Below are positions 44,901 to 56,185 of a stretch of DNA of 64,000 nt, in pieces. Below the pieces are notes generated by a model. It ran no database searches, had not been told where the DNA came from, and saw only the letters and a program-made list of their open reading frames with translations. The position numbers and the translations under genes are program-made. The stretch comes from Microvelia longipes (lineage: Eukaryota; Arthropoda; Insecta; Hemiptera; Veliidae). The stretch is taken from the NCBI GenBank assembly GCA_018340805.1, contig JACMZG010000047.1:129751-193750 (forward strand), written 5' to 3'. Numbering within the stretch: the first letter of the stretch is position 1; each line of letters starts with the position of its first letter.

Positions 44901-46216
44901 GCTTTAAAAATTAATTAAAAATTTACCATAACATATCTTTACAATTAAAATCAGAACTGTCATTGCTTTCATATAAAAAAGTTCAATAATCTGACACATA
45001 TACAAGTAAAGGTACTTTTATAGAAAAGGGACCCCCTCTAATTATACCTTAAATTCTACCGTAACAAACTTAGATTTGAGAATTTAAGGTAAAATACTTT
45101 TGTATTGCTTCCTTTAACAATGGCTTCAGAGAGCTTTTACATTGGTGTAGGTTTACTGTTGCCTTGATACTTATTTTGGGGAAAAACTAAAATTTTTTCC
45201 ATAAAATTTCTTCTCATTTAGTAAGCTGTAAAATTATCAAAACCAAAACTATGAGCTTAGTAATAACCTCATCTAGATCTAGAGGGCAGAGGAATCGGAG
45301 CTGGAGGTTAGTCAGATTACACAGCGGTACTTTCTTACATGATGACGAACTTTCTTTCTCTTTAGCATACCTAAAACATCAAGTAAGGGTCTAATTTAAT
45401 CAAACTAGACAAGGTTGCAATAACAAATTGATATCAAACATTATATTAAAAACTAGAGGTATCAATAGTTAATGTAAGCACAACCTAAAGCTAAACTATT
45501 AAATTTGATTTTTTATATAATTAAAGATTTACATCAACGAATGAGCATAGTAAGCCTTTAATAGATAATCTAAGGCAAGCAAAATAAGATTGTTTTTACT
45601 CTCTCAATCCTTCTAACCATACCATTAGTAAGTCCTGGTATCATTTATAAAGGAATCATCTCATTGACCATCCATCTTTCAAGTGGTGAAGTGTAACTCT
45701 AAAAGAATGGTAACACCATTGCTAAAGCTAGAGCTTTAACTATTACCTATCTACTAGTGTCAGTTATATAAAACCTCCAGAACAAACCAAATCCATCAAA
45801 AATAACCAATTATTCAAATAATTAAATAGAAATTCCAACTCAATGAAACAAAGGAAATTGCTGAGCTATGACATCATTCCTCCCACGTCTTTCAACTCTT
45901 ATAAAAACCCTTAACTCTCATTCTAAGAAAATCTATGCACTTCTAAAAGTAAATAGATTTTAACACTGAAATAAGGTTAAAATAAAATAAATTTTAAACA
46001 CGTATTATCATTTTCAGCCACTTTATAATAATCATATAAGTCTGACAAAAAAGTTTCAGAAATTCAAAATCACAACGCTAAGATTCTAGGAGTGAGCTTT
46101 AGAAACTCTGTGAGCTAAAAAATCAATAATCTCAAATGAAAAGCAAAACAAACTATAAATAATTAAATAAGATAACACAAAAACAAAGACTACTCGACTT
46201 ACCAAGTGAAATCCAT
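41745..46216 (-). CDS. NAA60: N-alpha-acetyltransferase 60 (NatF)
   Basis: GNAT-fold enzyme that acetylates N-termini of membrane proteins facing the cytosol, on the Golgi in animals (homology). Minus-strand coding exons in order: 46216-46203, 45370-45268, 43927-43763, 43200-42974, 41910-41745. They splice in frame to 224 residues; human is 242. Landmarks: LQLRFLCPLDLDELMKLCQD, FPIDYPTYWYQAILSDPRFY, the acetyl-CoA loop RRQGIA at ~122-127, LHVLTTNTPAIHFYEHRNFR, and DGFTYVLYVNGGHPPW. After HPPW the frame continues 22 residues, hydrophobic (LLLLLLIC), into a family D end and stops; the usual C-terminal Golgi helix is not seen. Either a further exon exists outside what I can find or the C-terminus has been replaced. 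Confidence 0.93.
42005..42185. repeat. ~27-bp minisatellite in NAA60 intron
   Basis: About six degenerate units near CAATCAAACAGGTGTCTGACTGCATT. Confidence 0.88.
42730..42898. mobile_element. Family C palindromic MITE, copy 3
   Basis: Left ACGGCTAAAATCAATTGACA, core GGAGCCAATGAGGTTAGTCC, right ATTGGTTCCTCAACACTATT then TGTCAACTGATTTTA. It sits about 75 bp past an NAA60 donor. Confidence 0.82.
42974..43200 (-). CDS. NAA60: NAA60 catalytic-core exon
   Basis: DQELLSSRFRKCSKAGYMLS, then LGVAKPYRRQGIASLLLDNL and LHVLTTNTPAIHFYEHRNF. The acceptor is an unusual AAG after a (TTA)n stretch; the protein join KE-DQELL agrees with the family. Donor GTATAG. Confidence 0.93.
43763..43927 (-). CDS. NAA60: NAA60 exon
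   Basis: Acceptor TGTATAG, LMKLCQDMFPIDYPTYWYQA to EIKTYVNLNKE, donor GTAATT. 55 codons, phase 0 at both ends. Confidence 0.95.
44118..44600 (+). mobile_element. Decayed LINE fragment with RNase H tail
   Basis: 44118-44324 reads KDKRVKIMWVPGQIDLPGNE, KVDGVAKEGASTPYCGPEPK and then a stop. It matches the same part of RNase H as 6350-6480 but has GQ in place of the catalytic GH. The following ~280 bp keep traces of the LINE C-terminus (EELTGYF). It is in NAA60 intron, opposite strand. Confidence 0.8.
45268..45370 (-). CDS. NAA60: NAA60 exon 2
   Basis: Acceptor TGTTTTAG; YAKEKESSSSCKKVPLCNLT then NLQLRFLCPLDLDE; donor GTTATT. DLDE joins LMKLC at the conserved position. Confidence 0.88.
46203..46216 (-). 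CDS. NAA60: NAA60 exon 1, 14 coding nucleotides
   Basis: ATGGATTTCACTTG followed by the strong donor GTAAGTCG. The phase (two bases over) fits exon 2 (TG plus G gives Trp). It is the only suitable start I found, but there is no homology to confirm so short a piece. Confidence 0.55.
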
Positions 46217-46479
46217 TTATTGCCGTATGTTAATTTAATAAAATATACACAACAAACTCACACTACACCTCCTAGTGACACCAAGATATTAAAAATAGTT
46301 TCATTTTAATTTTGCAAAGCCAAAAATAATAATTAGATAACGATATTTTAAAATAAAGACACTCAAAGTTATTAAATTAATAAGTAAACAAATATTATTG
46401 TTTTAATTAATCAGCTGATATAATGACAAATGCCAAAAACGGTTTAGCCAACATAAAAATAATTAATTTGTGGGAAGAA

Positions 46480-47263
46480 TCTACGTATAGAAGAATCTAT
46501 GTATAGATTTGCAAATGAATGTTATTTATAGAATCTTGTACGATGTCTTGATTTCTTTTTTAAGTGTTAAGAAGTCTTCTGTCTTTCAGCACGGCGTGGG
46601 GATACGTTGTCGCCAGAAAAAAAATCCAAAACTGAAACGTCACCGGAAATTATCCGTTTCAGGTGTTTTTAAGACTCCTGACTGGTTTTCATAAGGTTGT
46701 CTGTCTGTATGTGTGTGTATCTGTTATCTTCGTAGCTCCCAGTGTATTTATTCAAGAGGTTGAAACTTTGAAAAAAAATCAGTCTATATAAGTGTAGTTA
46801 TGTTATCCAGAAATATTTTTATGATAACATCAACCCCCCAAAAATGACTCATCAAAAATTACGAAAAATCATAAAACATCGCAAAAATATTGCAATAGAA
46901 TTGAGATTTTGCTGGTAATATAGCCTGCCATGTATAAAACTAACATCAGCATAAGTTCAATTTTTATCAAATGACTTGAGTGCAATTTTTTAAAATTGTA
47001 AAAAATCGGTAAAACATTGAATTGAGTGAAATTAGGTACAAGTATATACCTTTACGTAATAAATAATGTCACCAAGTTTCGTTTTAAAATTACAGGATTG
47101 TTTGGATCATAAAGTTATAAAGCATTGAGTTTGGTCAATGCTGTATGGGTGACCGCTAGAATTAAACGGATGTATTTTGTATCTGAGGACGAGGGAAGCG
47201 AGTCCAAAGTATGTAGGATGAGCGCAGCGAATCCGATGTTATGAAGAAAGTTTCGAGGAACTG

Positions 47264-47264
<1 letters not shown>
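46480..47264 (+). mobile_element. Family D copy
   Basis: TTTCAGGTGTTTTTAAGACT, TGTGTGTATCTGTTATCTTC, ACATCAGCATAAGTTCAATT, GGTGACCGCTAGAATT, GAGGACGAGGGAAGCGAGTC and GAATCCGATGTTATGAAG, ending GAGGAACTG. It occupies much of the shared NAA60-syntrophin upstream region. Confidence 0.82.
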
Positions 47265-47266
<2 letters not shown>

Positions 47267-47319
<53 letters not shown>

Positions 47320-47327
47320 TATTATAT

Positions 47328-47387
<60 letters not shown>
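47267..47387. repeat. (TA)n tract abutting family D
   Basis: About 120 bp of interrupted TA repeats starting directly at the family D terminus. The rest of the intergenic DNA (47,390-48,257) holds no recognisable motif beyond AT-rich sequence; the promoters of the two divergent genes must lie around here. Confidence 0.95.
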
Positions 47388-48257
47388 AACCAATTTTTTA
47401 TTTATTAACAAGAGAGGTATAAAAGAGATTCTGACCCTGGCTTATTAGTTATTTACAAATTTGTTGTAGAACATAAATTATTACAATAACAACTTCATTT
47501 TTACTACTTTAGTTTATCCTTACAATTTGTCCGCCATATTTAGTTGTTAAAGACATTTTATAACTTGTAAACAACGCCTATCAATAAAAAAAAATAAAAA
47601 AAGTATTGTTTATAATGGAAATATGTGATAATTTTATGTTTTAGATAAAGAATAGTAATTTAAATTTCAAATCTGCACTGGTTTTTGTACAATTATATGG
47701 CTAGGAATTCAAGTTATGTTTTAACAATGAGACTTGCTTTGGTTTTTAATATTAATACTCAGTGAAACTTGGTCACAAATTTGGGAGGGTTCGAACTTGT
47801 TTTTCATGTTTTATCTTAAAGAAAACAAGGAAAAAATATATAATTTAGTTACTAACAGTAGTGTTTAGATACTAACTCAACTTTATTTTTTTTTAAAGTT
47901 ACTGTCTCTTAGCATTGTAAAATATTCTTTTAAATCTATAGATATTGACATAAGTACATACAGTAGTTAAGTAACATTTTTGATTATATTCAAAATCTTT
48001 ACTATAGTAGGCCGAATACTGCTTTTTTGAAGTGTTAGTTCAACTTAAATAATAAGTGATTTGACTACGTTGTTATTGGACTTTAAGTGTACTATGCTGT
48101 AGTTATTGTAGGACTTTTAGCATAACATGTTTTTTTATAATAAAAGTGTTATTTGCTAAGATGAGTTAACTTTACGGTCTATATTTGAACGACTTAATAA
48201 AGGTCTAGCTTTATATTTTTGTCAATTATTTAAAGTTAAGGTGTATATTTGTTTAAA

Positions 48258-48720
48258 ATGGCTGGTGGTGGTTTGAGTGGTCGTACTGGTATGCTCGAAA
48301 CCCAGGTCAGGGGTCAGTGGTATAGAGTATCTGTTATATTAGAGGACGAATATTTAAGTATAAGTTTAGACGATTCTTACGAAAATTCAACCGCTTTAAA
48401 TGGAACTTTAAATAATAATAATACACTGGATTCCCTCGGAGAACCTGACGAAGTTCCTGAATCTGTTACAAATCAAAAAAGAATTGTTAGAGTTGTTAAA
48501 TCGGATAATAATGGTTTAGGTATTTCTATTAAGGGCGGTAGAGAGAATAAAATGCCCATTTTGATTAGTAAGATATTTAAAGGCATGGCTGCAGATCAAA
48601 CAGAAGAACTTTATGTTGGAGATGCTATACTGAGTGTTAACGGAGACGATCTTAGAGAAGCAACGCATGATGAAGCTGTTAAAGCTTTGAAACGTGCTGG
48701 CAAAATTGTACAACTCGAGG
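48258..48720 (+). CDS. Syn1: Syntrophin exon 1 (PH1a and PDZ)
   Basis: Residues 1-154. An Asn-rich linker ([18 protein letters not shown]) separates the half-PH from the PDZ. PDZ runs [20 protein letters not shown] to [10 protein letters not shown]. Donor GTAAGG. Confidence 0.96.
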
Positions 48721-51700
48721 GTAAGGATGAGACTAACTTAAAACATTCCATGTTTAAATTATTATTTATTATAATAAGTAATTACAATAATTATTTAGTG
48801 TACTAAATAAGTACATTATAATAAAATTTTAGTGAAATTATTGATTAATAAGTTTAAAAAATTGTTTTTATCTTTAAATTATTCATCACTATTCTTCTCG
48901 TGCTGTTAAATTTGTTAGTATAATCAAATAAGTCCCTCCACTGATGTATTATTTATTTAAAATAAAACATAACCGGCAGGTCATCATTAGTGCCTAATAA
49001 CAAATAAATAAAAAATAAAAGTACAATATCATTACAAAGTGTTAAAACCAAAAGGTAAAACTAAGATAAAAAATAAAAATAACCGACAAAAACAAACACT
49101 AAAATGCATAAAAATAATGAGAAAAACATACAGGTGAGATGTTAGAGAGCTAGGTTTTGAGTAATTTCTTACTGTTGACTGATATAAGACTAACCTTATT
49201 ATATTGAAGAGGAGGCGTATTTAGCTTGTAGTTTCTCTCATCAGATAAGAACTCGCCCCTCTATTGTTCAAGTTGAAGTCACCCATAGCTTGGCGGCTCC
49301 TAAAAATCTCAAACTTCTCCAAGCATCCATTTTTGACCATGGGTAACAAAATGGAGAAACCCTGCCTGGTGGTCTGCTTGGAATGCCCTTCTTAAACCAA
49401 GTGTTGATGGAACTTTCTGGAATTATTACTCGCATGGTTGTGAGCCCTCTTACACAGTGTGCGCTACAGGTACCTCCGGTTTTTTAGGAGTTGCCAAGCT
49501 ATGGGGTGACCTCAAATTGAACATTTAGAGGGGTGAGTTCTGATCTGATAAGAGACTAGCTAAAATAACGCCCCTCTTCAATACGATTAGGTTAGTTTAT
49601 ATCTGTCAATGGTAAGAAAAGACTCAAAACCTATTTTCCTAACATTCTCACCCGTGTTTGTTTTTGTTGGTTATACATATTTTATCTTAGTTTTACTTTT
49701 GTAATGTTTTTGTACTTTATTTTTATTTATTTGTTTGTTAGGCACTGATGATGACCTTTAGTTGGCTGAAAGCCGGTTACACTTTACTTTAAATAATAAT
49801 ACATCAGTGGAGATCCTTATTTATTATTCTGATCATGATTAATTCCTCTAGCGCTCATACCTTGAATCCTGATTAAATTTGTGTTGTAAATTGTTGTAAA
49901 ATCTTCAGAGTTGGTTGATAAAAAACTAATTGCTCTGACTTGACCCCTAACATATACCTGCAAACCATATTGAAGATGATCTCTGCACTCTGATTGGTTC
50001 CCATATTATTTCATGGTGGTGTCATAATAACTATGCCAATATTAATTGCCCTTGATGAGGTTAGATGACATTACTTTTTACTGATGAAGGTATAGGTAAT
50101 CAATGTCACTTTTTTAAATAAATATTTGTTTGAAACTCATTTACTTAATACGAAAGATTGGCCATTTAGTGTTGCCCAATTCAGAACTAGGGATATTTTT
50201 TTTGTGGAAAGGTGTTGGCAATCCTGCCATTCATCCAATGAATATGATGCTGGGTGTAGAAAATTACTAGATATACTGTATTAACTTTGGTTGTATTTTT
50301 TTTTTAGTTAAATACCTGCGGGAAGTGACACCATACTTTAGGAAAGCAAGTTTGATCTCTGAGATAGGATGGGAGCTGCAAAGAGGGTTTTTAAGTTGTG
50401 CCCAACCTAATCCTAGGTCCCCTCACAGGCCTCATACCAGAAATCTACCTCTACAATTATGTTTTCTAACTAGGAATTATGCTTTTATTGACCCTGGTAA
50501 GTATTATTAATGAATGAACCTTTTATTTGACAATTTTACTGTTATAGATTTACACTTTTAGCATCCATATAATATAAAACATCATATAAATCCATATAAT
50601 ATAATAAACATTGCTTAAAATCAGCCTTAGCTGAGGCTATCTGGTATATAAGATCAGCCTTAGCTGAGGTTATCTGGTATATAAAAATCAGCCTTAGCTG
50701 AGGTTATCTGGTGTATAAGATCAGCCTTAGCTGAGGTTATCTGGTATATAAGATCAGCCTTAGCTGAAGTTACCTGACATCGCACAGGCTCGGAGCCATG
50801 GGTTTAATGTCCTTTTTGAAGGATGGCAAATAAAATAAATACAGTCATTTTAAATTTTAACTTAGTCTGATTTAAAAAAATAAATAAAACACCTATACAC
50901 GGCATTCGATAAAAAAATAAGCTAATGCTGTTAGGATGAAACTTAGCATATATATTGGTCTCATGTAGTAATATACATTGATTGGTCAAAAACAACTAAG
51001 CTTCCACTTTCTTTAATTGCTTTCTTAGGAGCTTATTGCTTCTTATGTATAATAAATTAAACTGTATTTTGTAATTGCAGAAAACAGGAGTTTAAAAGTT
51101 CATTCCCCAGACTGCATTCACTCTGTAATCCTTAGAGCGAGTGACACCAACGAGTGCATCTCATGGTATAACTCTATCCATGGAGTTCTGACGCAGTTGA
51201 CTCAGTCGGCATTAAGACTTGCTAACTCTCTCCTGGTGTCTCTGACAGGAGAAATTAGACACATGGGCTGGCTGTCTAGGTTGCCTCATACACACTCAAT
51301 GACTCACACTGTAAGTAAACTGGTTTTAAAGTAACAAGAGGCTTGGATAAAAGCCGAGTGGACTAAGGATTTTTGAGCTCTAACCAGGGGTAGCTTAAAG
51401 AATTGGTGGTTGGTCTTAAACCCAGTGTAAATTATTAACCAGGGGCTTGTTTGTAGAATGGCTAAGTTTTACAGACCCTTTGTGAAGTAACCAGGGCTTG
51501 GTTGTATATTGACACTGTGTTTGTTTTAGAATGGTATTGGTGGAAGTAGTGGTGGATTAGTGATGGAACCAAGTGCATCGGATAGATGGACGCCAGTATT
51601 TGGTGCTGTTACACAAAGAGAGCTAAGGTTGTATGAAGTGACTCCCTGGTCACCAGAAGCGTGGGCGGCTCCCTATATATCTACATCACTTATATCTACA

Positions 51701-54700
51701 AGGTTAACTATTGCTTTCTATCTTCTTAATAAATGTCTTCTTTTACAAAACTCTATTATATATTTTATGTGCACTGGCACACACACACAAATATATATAT
51801 ATTTCTGTGTGTGTGTGTGTGAACTCTTTGATCTCTTAAGATGGTCCGATTGTACTGAAGCCAGTCTCATTTAATGTAGCTATTAATGTCAAAAACTATG
51901 AATCACCTCGTTGCTTATTATTAATAATAATAACCATTATTTAAATCTATATCAAAATTACAATAAATTGATTTATGAGAGTGAGTTAACACATTCAATC
52001 TGCCGGAATGTGGTTTTATATTTATATTTGTTTATTTACCATTCACCTTTGAGTTAAAAGTAACTCATGGTTTCTTTATACAAATCAAAATTAAAACTAA
52101 TTAAAATCTAAAGAAAATATTCGTTGACACTGTAAATAGGGTTCATAAAAATGTTTTCTTGACTTTAGATAGACACGGCCCTGGTTTCTCTCTCAGATTT
52201 TGAGGCAAGTTATTATAAATTTTTAATTCCATGTTGAAGCAGCCAAAGTAAGATTTTGAAGTCTTACATTATTTATTTTTAAGTCATTGCATCTATTAGT
52301 CGGGTATTGATGTTGATCCCCTTGTTTAGTGTGCTTTTCAATATTGTTATAAACGTGCTTCAGAGTTTCTATTATATAGATGCCATTTATGGTCAACATT
52401 TGCCACTTTGTAAAGAGATGTTTGTACAATACTATTTGCTTTACACCTAAGATCCTTAGAGCTCTTTTCTGAACTAGAAATATTGCTGAGGCGATGAATT
52501 TGTTCCCCACAATCTTATGCCATAGCAAAATCTGCATTCAAAGTTGGAAAAATAATAATTTTCAAGACATGATGGGATAACATGTTTTTGAGTCTAACCA
52601 GGAGATAGATAGTAGAGCCCAGTTTGCTGGGCAAAAAAAGAATTAACTTTTTTAATGTAATTCTGGTATATTTTATTGCAGACTGTTAAATTGTTCGAGT
52701 AAAGACAGTGAAGTAATCACGGTGTCGGTGAGATGGGGTTGCCCTGATGGAGTTGTTACTCAAATACTAAGGTGTGAAACACACCGGGATCAGGCAACCT
52801 GGGCTCACGCTCTCCTTAATGGCTCTCACCACGCTGTCGCCGCTCAGCAAGAATTATCCATCAGTAAGTTTATGTGTTTAACTTTAATAGACCCTGGTAA
52901 GCTGGCGTTTCAGAGAGGTTGTGTTCTGAAACCTGTGCCTCTAGGCTATGATTTCAAAAAGGTCAAAATATTTTTGTCTTATTATCTGGATGTTTTGTGC
53001 CTCTAGGCTATGATTTCAAAATGGTCAAAATATTTTTATTTATTTCTGGACTTTTTATCTAAAAACGTCTAAAATAAGGACTTAAAAACCTATTTAAGTA
53101 AAAACTTGGACTTAGATTTGATGAGAATGAGTGAAAATATATCGTCATATTGCTAGATGTAAACAAAACAAATTATGTTTTTGATAATGTACATTCACTA
53201 CGTTTGTACGTGGAGAGAATAAAGAGTTAATTCTTTGGAAAGGAGAGCTTTTTTTTAATATTTTATTATTCTTTAATATTTAATACATTTTTATTAAATA
53301 GTATCATTTTTAATCTGATGTTAAACCCTCCTTGGGGTGGTCCATTAAGGGCCGAGATTTCTCCTGAATTATGCGTTTCAGGTGTTTTAAGAGCTCCTGA
53401 GTGGTTATTACAATGATGTCTGTCTGTATGTGTGATTAAAACGTACATATTTACTGTCTGAAGAAGAGTATAGCGAGTCAGGAGACGTGCTGTATTATGA
53501 GCACACGCAAAGCAAGTACAAAGTTGTGGGATTGAGCAAAGCAAATCAGATGTAGTGAGGAACATTTCTGAGTTACCTCATACCCAATTTTTAAAATTTC
53601 TATTATTAGGTTCTGTTTACAGGTAAATCATCAGTAGAATCAGGCTAGTAATCAATATAATTTCAAAATTGTTTTAGTATAAATATAATTCATATAATCT
53701 TAGAGCATTGCCCTGGTTGCGAACACTGCACTTCCGGTGCTATGATCACCGAGACAAAAATTACAAAATTAAAAGGGGAAAATTTTTACAAAAAAAGTTC
53801 TGGAGAAATTTGAGCTTAACAAACATATTCTGCTCTCCTGTAAAGTTCTCTATCAGTTTAAGGGTTTAATAATAATAATAAAATTATTTATTTTATAAAA
53901 TGATTACATTAACAATAAATAGAATAAATACATTTTACAATTTTTATTTATGGTTCTGTTTTATTCTTGTTAGAACAAATTATTTTTTACAACATATGTA
54001 GTAATTTATAATACCTGCTCCTTTTCTGTGTCTCCAAAAAGCAATACTGCTTGAACCTAGACATGTAGTTTTAAGTAATAAATATTTCTATTGTTTACTT
54101 TATTATAAATTATATCTCCGTTATTATTTGATAAATTTATAGTTGTAATAAATGTTGATAGAGTTATAGTTGTTTATAATGTTTATAGTTGTTTATTGTT
54201 GTTTATAGGTCCAAAGTTTTATTGCATTTGTTTTGCAGGGTGTGTGTACAAAGGAGAACCATGCATACTGTCTCTGCACTATGAGAACGGCTTCAAACTC
54301 ACCTCCTCGTCCGGACCTGTATGGCAGTACAGCTTCGAGAAGCTAAGGGCCAGTGCTGACGATTCTCATAGATTAATCTGGTTAGATTTTGGACAAGATC
54401 AACCTGAAATTGTAAGTTAATTCTTCATTCCACATTCAAAATGATAGTTGTTAGGTTGGCGATTCCGATGCGGAAAATGAATGCGGATGATATTGTTTAT
54501 ACTTTCCTTCATTTATACCATAGGAAAAGTATAGTTATGGCGCTAAAAAACCCCAAAACTGAGATTTCATCCGAATCAGGTAGTTTTAAGACCATCTGAT
54601 GTTTTGTCATTTACATACAGTCCAAGTTGTCTATCTCTGTTTGTTGTTGTTATAGACACAATATAATTGTGCGAGAGACACCTAGGAAATGTAACAAGCA

Positions 54701-56185
54701 AAATGCAATGCTACATCTGGGAACTGTCCCATCATTCAATATTCGTCATCATATAAGGCTGGACATAATGTCATGTCCTACTCTGTTTTTTTACGTCATT
54801 TAATACTACCGAATTTTGCAAAACATGAATAGTTAATACAATATGAATATGGGAGACACCTAGGAAATATAACAAGCAAAAAACATTGCTACATCTGGGA
54901 ACTGTTCCATCATTCAAGAATATATTGTGAAGTATTTACCTGATACTCGGTAGTATTAAATGATTGTCGGCGCCCTGATGAGTTAGACCTAACAAAACAG
55001 TGTAAAGACATGACTTTATGTCGAGCCATCAATGATGATGAATGTCGAATGATGGAACAGTTGTCAGATTTAGCTATAACACGGGCATTGGTTAAGCTTG
55101 TTATTAAGTTTGTATTGAGTTTGAACACAACATATTTGAAGGATGAGATCATTCTGAGTTGGGATGAGATCATCCTGAGTTGGGGCAATCTCAGGGTCGA
55201 GATAACATCGGCAGATGTTTTTAATTTAACATGTTTTTTAACCTTGAAAGCCTGTAAATGAATGCGTTGTTATGTCAGGGTGAATGAGTGTGAGTGAAAC
55301 CCGTGAATTGAACATGTCTAAATAGATTATGCTTCTATGAGATAACATCGGCAGATGTTTTTAATTAACATGTTCTTTTAACCTTGAAAGCCTGTAAATG
55401 AATGCGTTGTTATGTCAGTGTGAATGAGTGTGAGTGAAACCCGTGAATTTAACATGTCCAATTAGATTATGTTTCAATGAGCACACGTGCCGATATGATT
55501 GGTCTTCTGGAAGGGGTTACCACCCTTGGCTATTTAAGCTAGCTCTGGAGACAATCGAGAGAGAGTAATCGAGAGAGTGAGTTGTCAAGCAGTGATAGGG
55601 AGTGATAACCCCTGATATCTTTCAGACTTAATTAGGCCAGGATTCCTAGTCAAAGGGATCCCCTTTTTCTGTGGGGTTCCGGACTGCCCATCCGGTGTGA
55701 GTTCACCCAAAGCCCCACGGTTAAATACACACTTCAATTTTCTTGTTACATTTCCTAGGTGTCTTTCGCACAATTATATTGTGTTAACTATTCATGTTTT
55801 ACCATGCAAAATTGGTAGTATCAAATGATGTATTTTTATTTTTATTTTTATATAATTTTATTATTATTATTTTTTTATTTTTGGTGCCAGTGCCTCATTA
55901 AGGTGTGAGGCCACTGCCTTGCCCTTTAAATTTACATGTATTACGTGCTCAAAGAGGCTCTAGTCTCTCACCAAGGATACAGATAACCACTGTCCCCAGA
56001 CTGTTTGAGTGCTTTTAATTTTTTAAATCTTGAATCTTATTATATATGTATACTACGTGTATAACATGTATTGATTATTCTGTTTTATACAGGAATTAGA
56101 CTTAGAGAGCTGTCCGAAACCTCTTGTGTTTATCCTACACAACTTCCTTTCAGCTAAAGTTCACAGGATGGGACTAGTTGTTTAA
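48258..56185 (+). CDS. Syn1: Syntrophin (alpha/beta type, Syntrophin-like 1)
   Basis: Cytoplasmic adaptor of the dystrophin glycoprotein complex: the PDZ binds channels and signalling enzymes, and the SU domain and second PH bind dystrophin/dystrobrevin (family knowledge). Exons 48258-48720, 50308-50496, 51081-51310, 51530-51702, 52682-52863, 54239-54411 and 56093-56185 join in frame to 500 residues, the expected length. Order: first half of PH1 ([20 protein letters not shown]), PDZ at ~74-154 with ligand loop GLGI and KGG, second half of PH1 ([14 protein letters not shown]...), PH2 (residues ~270-400), SU domain ([20 protein letters not shown] to the stop). The ATG follows an in-frame TAA at 48237 and has AAAATGG context. 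Introns hold a large foldback, a minisatellite and, from intron 5 onward, the left arm of the inverted duplication. Confidence 0.96.
48925..49835. mobile_element. Large foldback element I in syntrophin intron 1
   Basis: Arms of roughly 350 bp: CCACTGATGTATTATTTATT through ATAGCTTGGCGGCTCCTAAA on the left returns in reverse on the right (GGAGTTGCCAAGCTATGG through AATAATACATCAGTGG). The ~180 bp centre is unique. The right arm contains ACTGATGATGACCTTTAGTTGGCTGAAAGCCGG, a motif common at ends of insect retroelements, so it may be an inverted dimer of one. Confidence 0.82.
50308..50496 (+). CDS. Syn1: Syntrophin exon 2 (PH1b)
   Basis: [40 protein letters not shown], ending NYAFIDP plus one base. 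Acceptor T-run plus AG, donor GTAAGT. Confidence 0.95.
50612..50775. repeat. 33-bp minisatellite in syntrophin intron 2
   Basis: Five units of ATCAGCCTTAGCTGAGGTTATCTGGTATATAAG, nearly identical; each contains the palindrome CAGCCTTAGCTGAGG. Confidence 0.95.
51081..51310 (+). CDS. Syn1: Syntrophin exon 3 (PH1 end, PH2 start)
   Basis: [40 protein letters not shown], then [16 protein letters not shown], the opening strand of PH2. Donor GTAAGT, phase 0. Confidence 0.96.
51530..51702 (+). CDS. Syn1: Syntrophin exon 4 (PH2)
   Basis: [40 protein letters not shown], ending SLIST plus AG before GTTAAC. A (CA)n/(TG)n microsatellite follows at 51780-51822. Confidence 0.93.
52682..52863 (+). CDS. Syn1: Syntrophin exon 5 (PH2 end)
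   Basis: [60 protein letters not shown]. Donor GTAAGT after ATCA. Confidence 0.94.
53340..53575 (+). mobile_element. Family D copy
   Basis: GGGCCGAGATTTCTCCTGAA, GTTTCAGGTGTTTTAAGAGC, then jumps to GCAAAGCAAATCAGATGTAG and GAGTTACCTCATACCC. Its interior is deleted. Confidence 0.75.
53686..53757 (-). mobile_element. SINE head fragment, copy 5
   Basis: Minus strand: CTCGGTGATCATAGCACCGG, AAGTGCAGTGTTCGCAACCA, GGGCAATGCTCTAAG. Only the tRNA-like part remains. Confidence 0.65.
54239..54411 (+). CDS. Syn1: Syntrophin exon 6 (SU domain)
   Basis: [57 protein letters not shown], a near-invariant part of the family. A frameshifted reverse copy lies at 62912-63085. Confidence 0.96.
54655..55830. mobile_element. 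Family H foldback element
   Basis: Inverted ends: ACACAATATAATTGTGCGAG with ACACCTAGGAAATGTAACAAG on the left, and the reverse TTACATTTCCTAGGTGTCTT with CACAATTATATTGTGT on the right. The first ~290 bp also repeat the end as a direct copy (54840). Inside is a ~140-bp tandem duplication. The same end occurs alone near 8640 and 39715. Confidence 0.75.
55197..55480 (+). repeat. ~140-bp tandem duplication inside family H
   Basis: GAGATAACATCGGCAGATGT through AACCCGTGAATT and AGATTATG occurs at 55199 and again at 55339, with few differences. Confidence 0.9.
56093..56185 (+). CDS. Syn1: Syntrophin exon 7 (C-terminus)
   Basis: [20 protein letters not shown] then [14 protein letters not shown], the conserved end of the SU domain. 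Acceptor TTTTATACAG. Confidence 0.96.
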   Translation, partial: ELDLESCPKPLVFILHNFLSAKVHRMGLVV

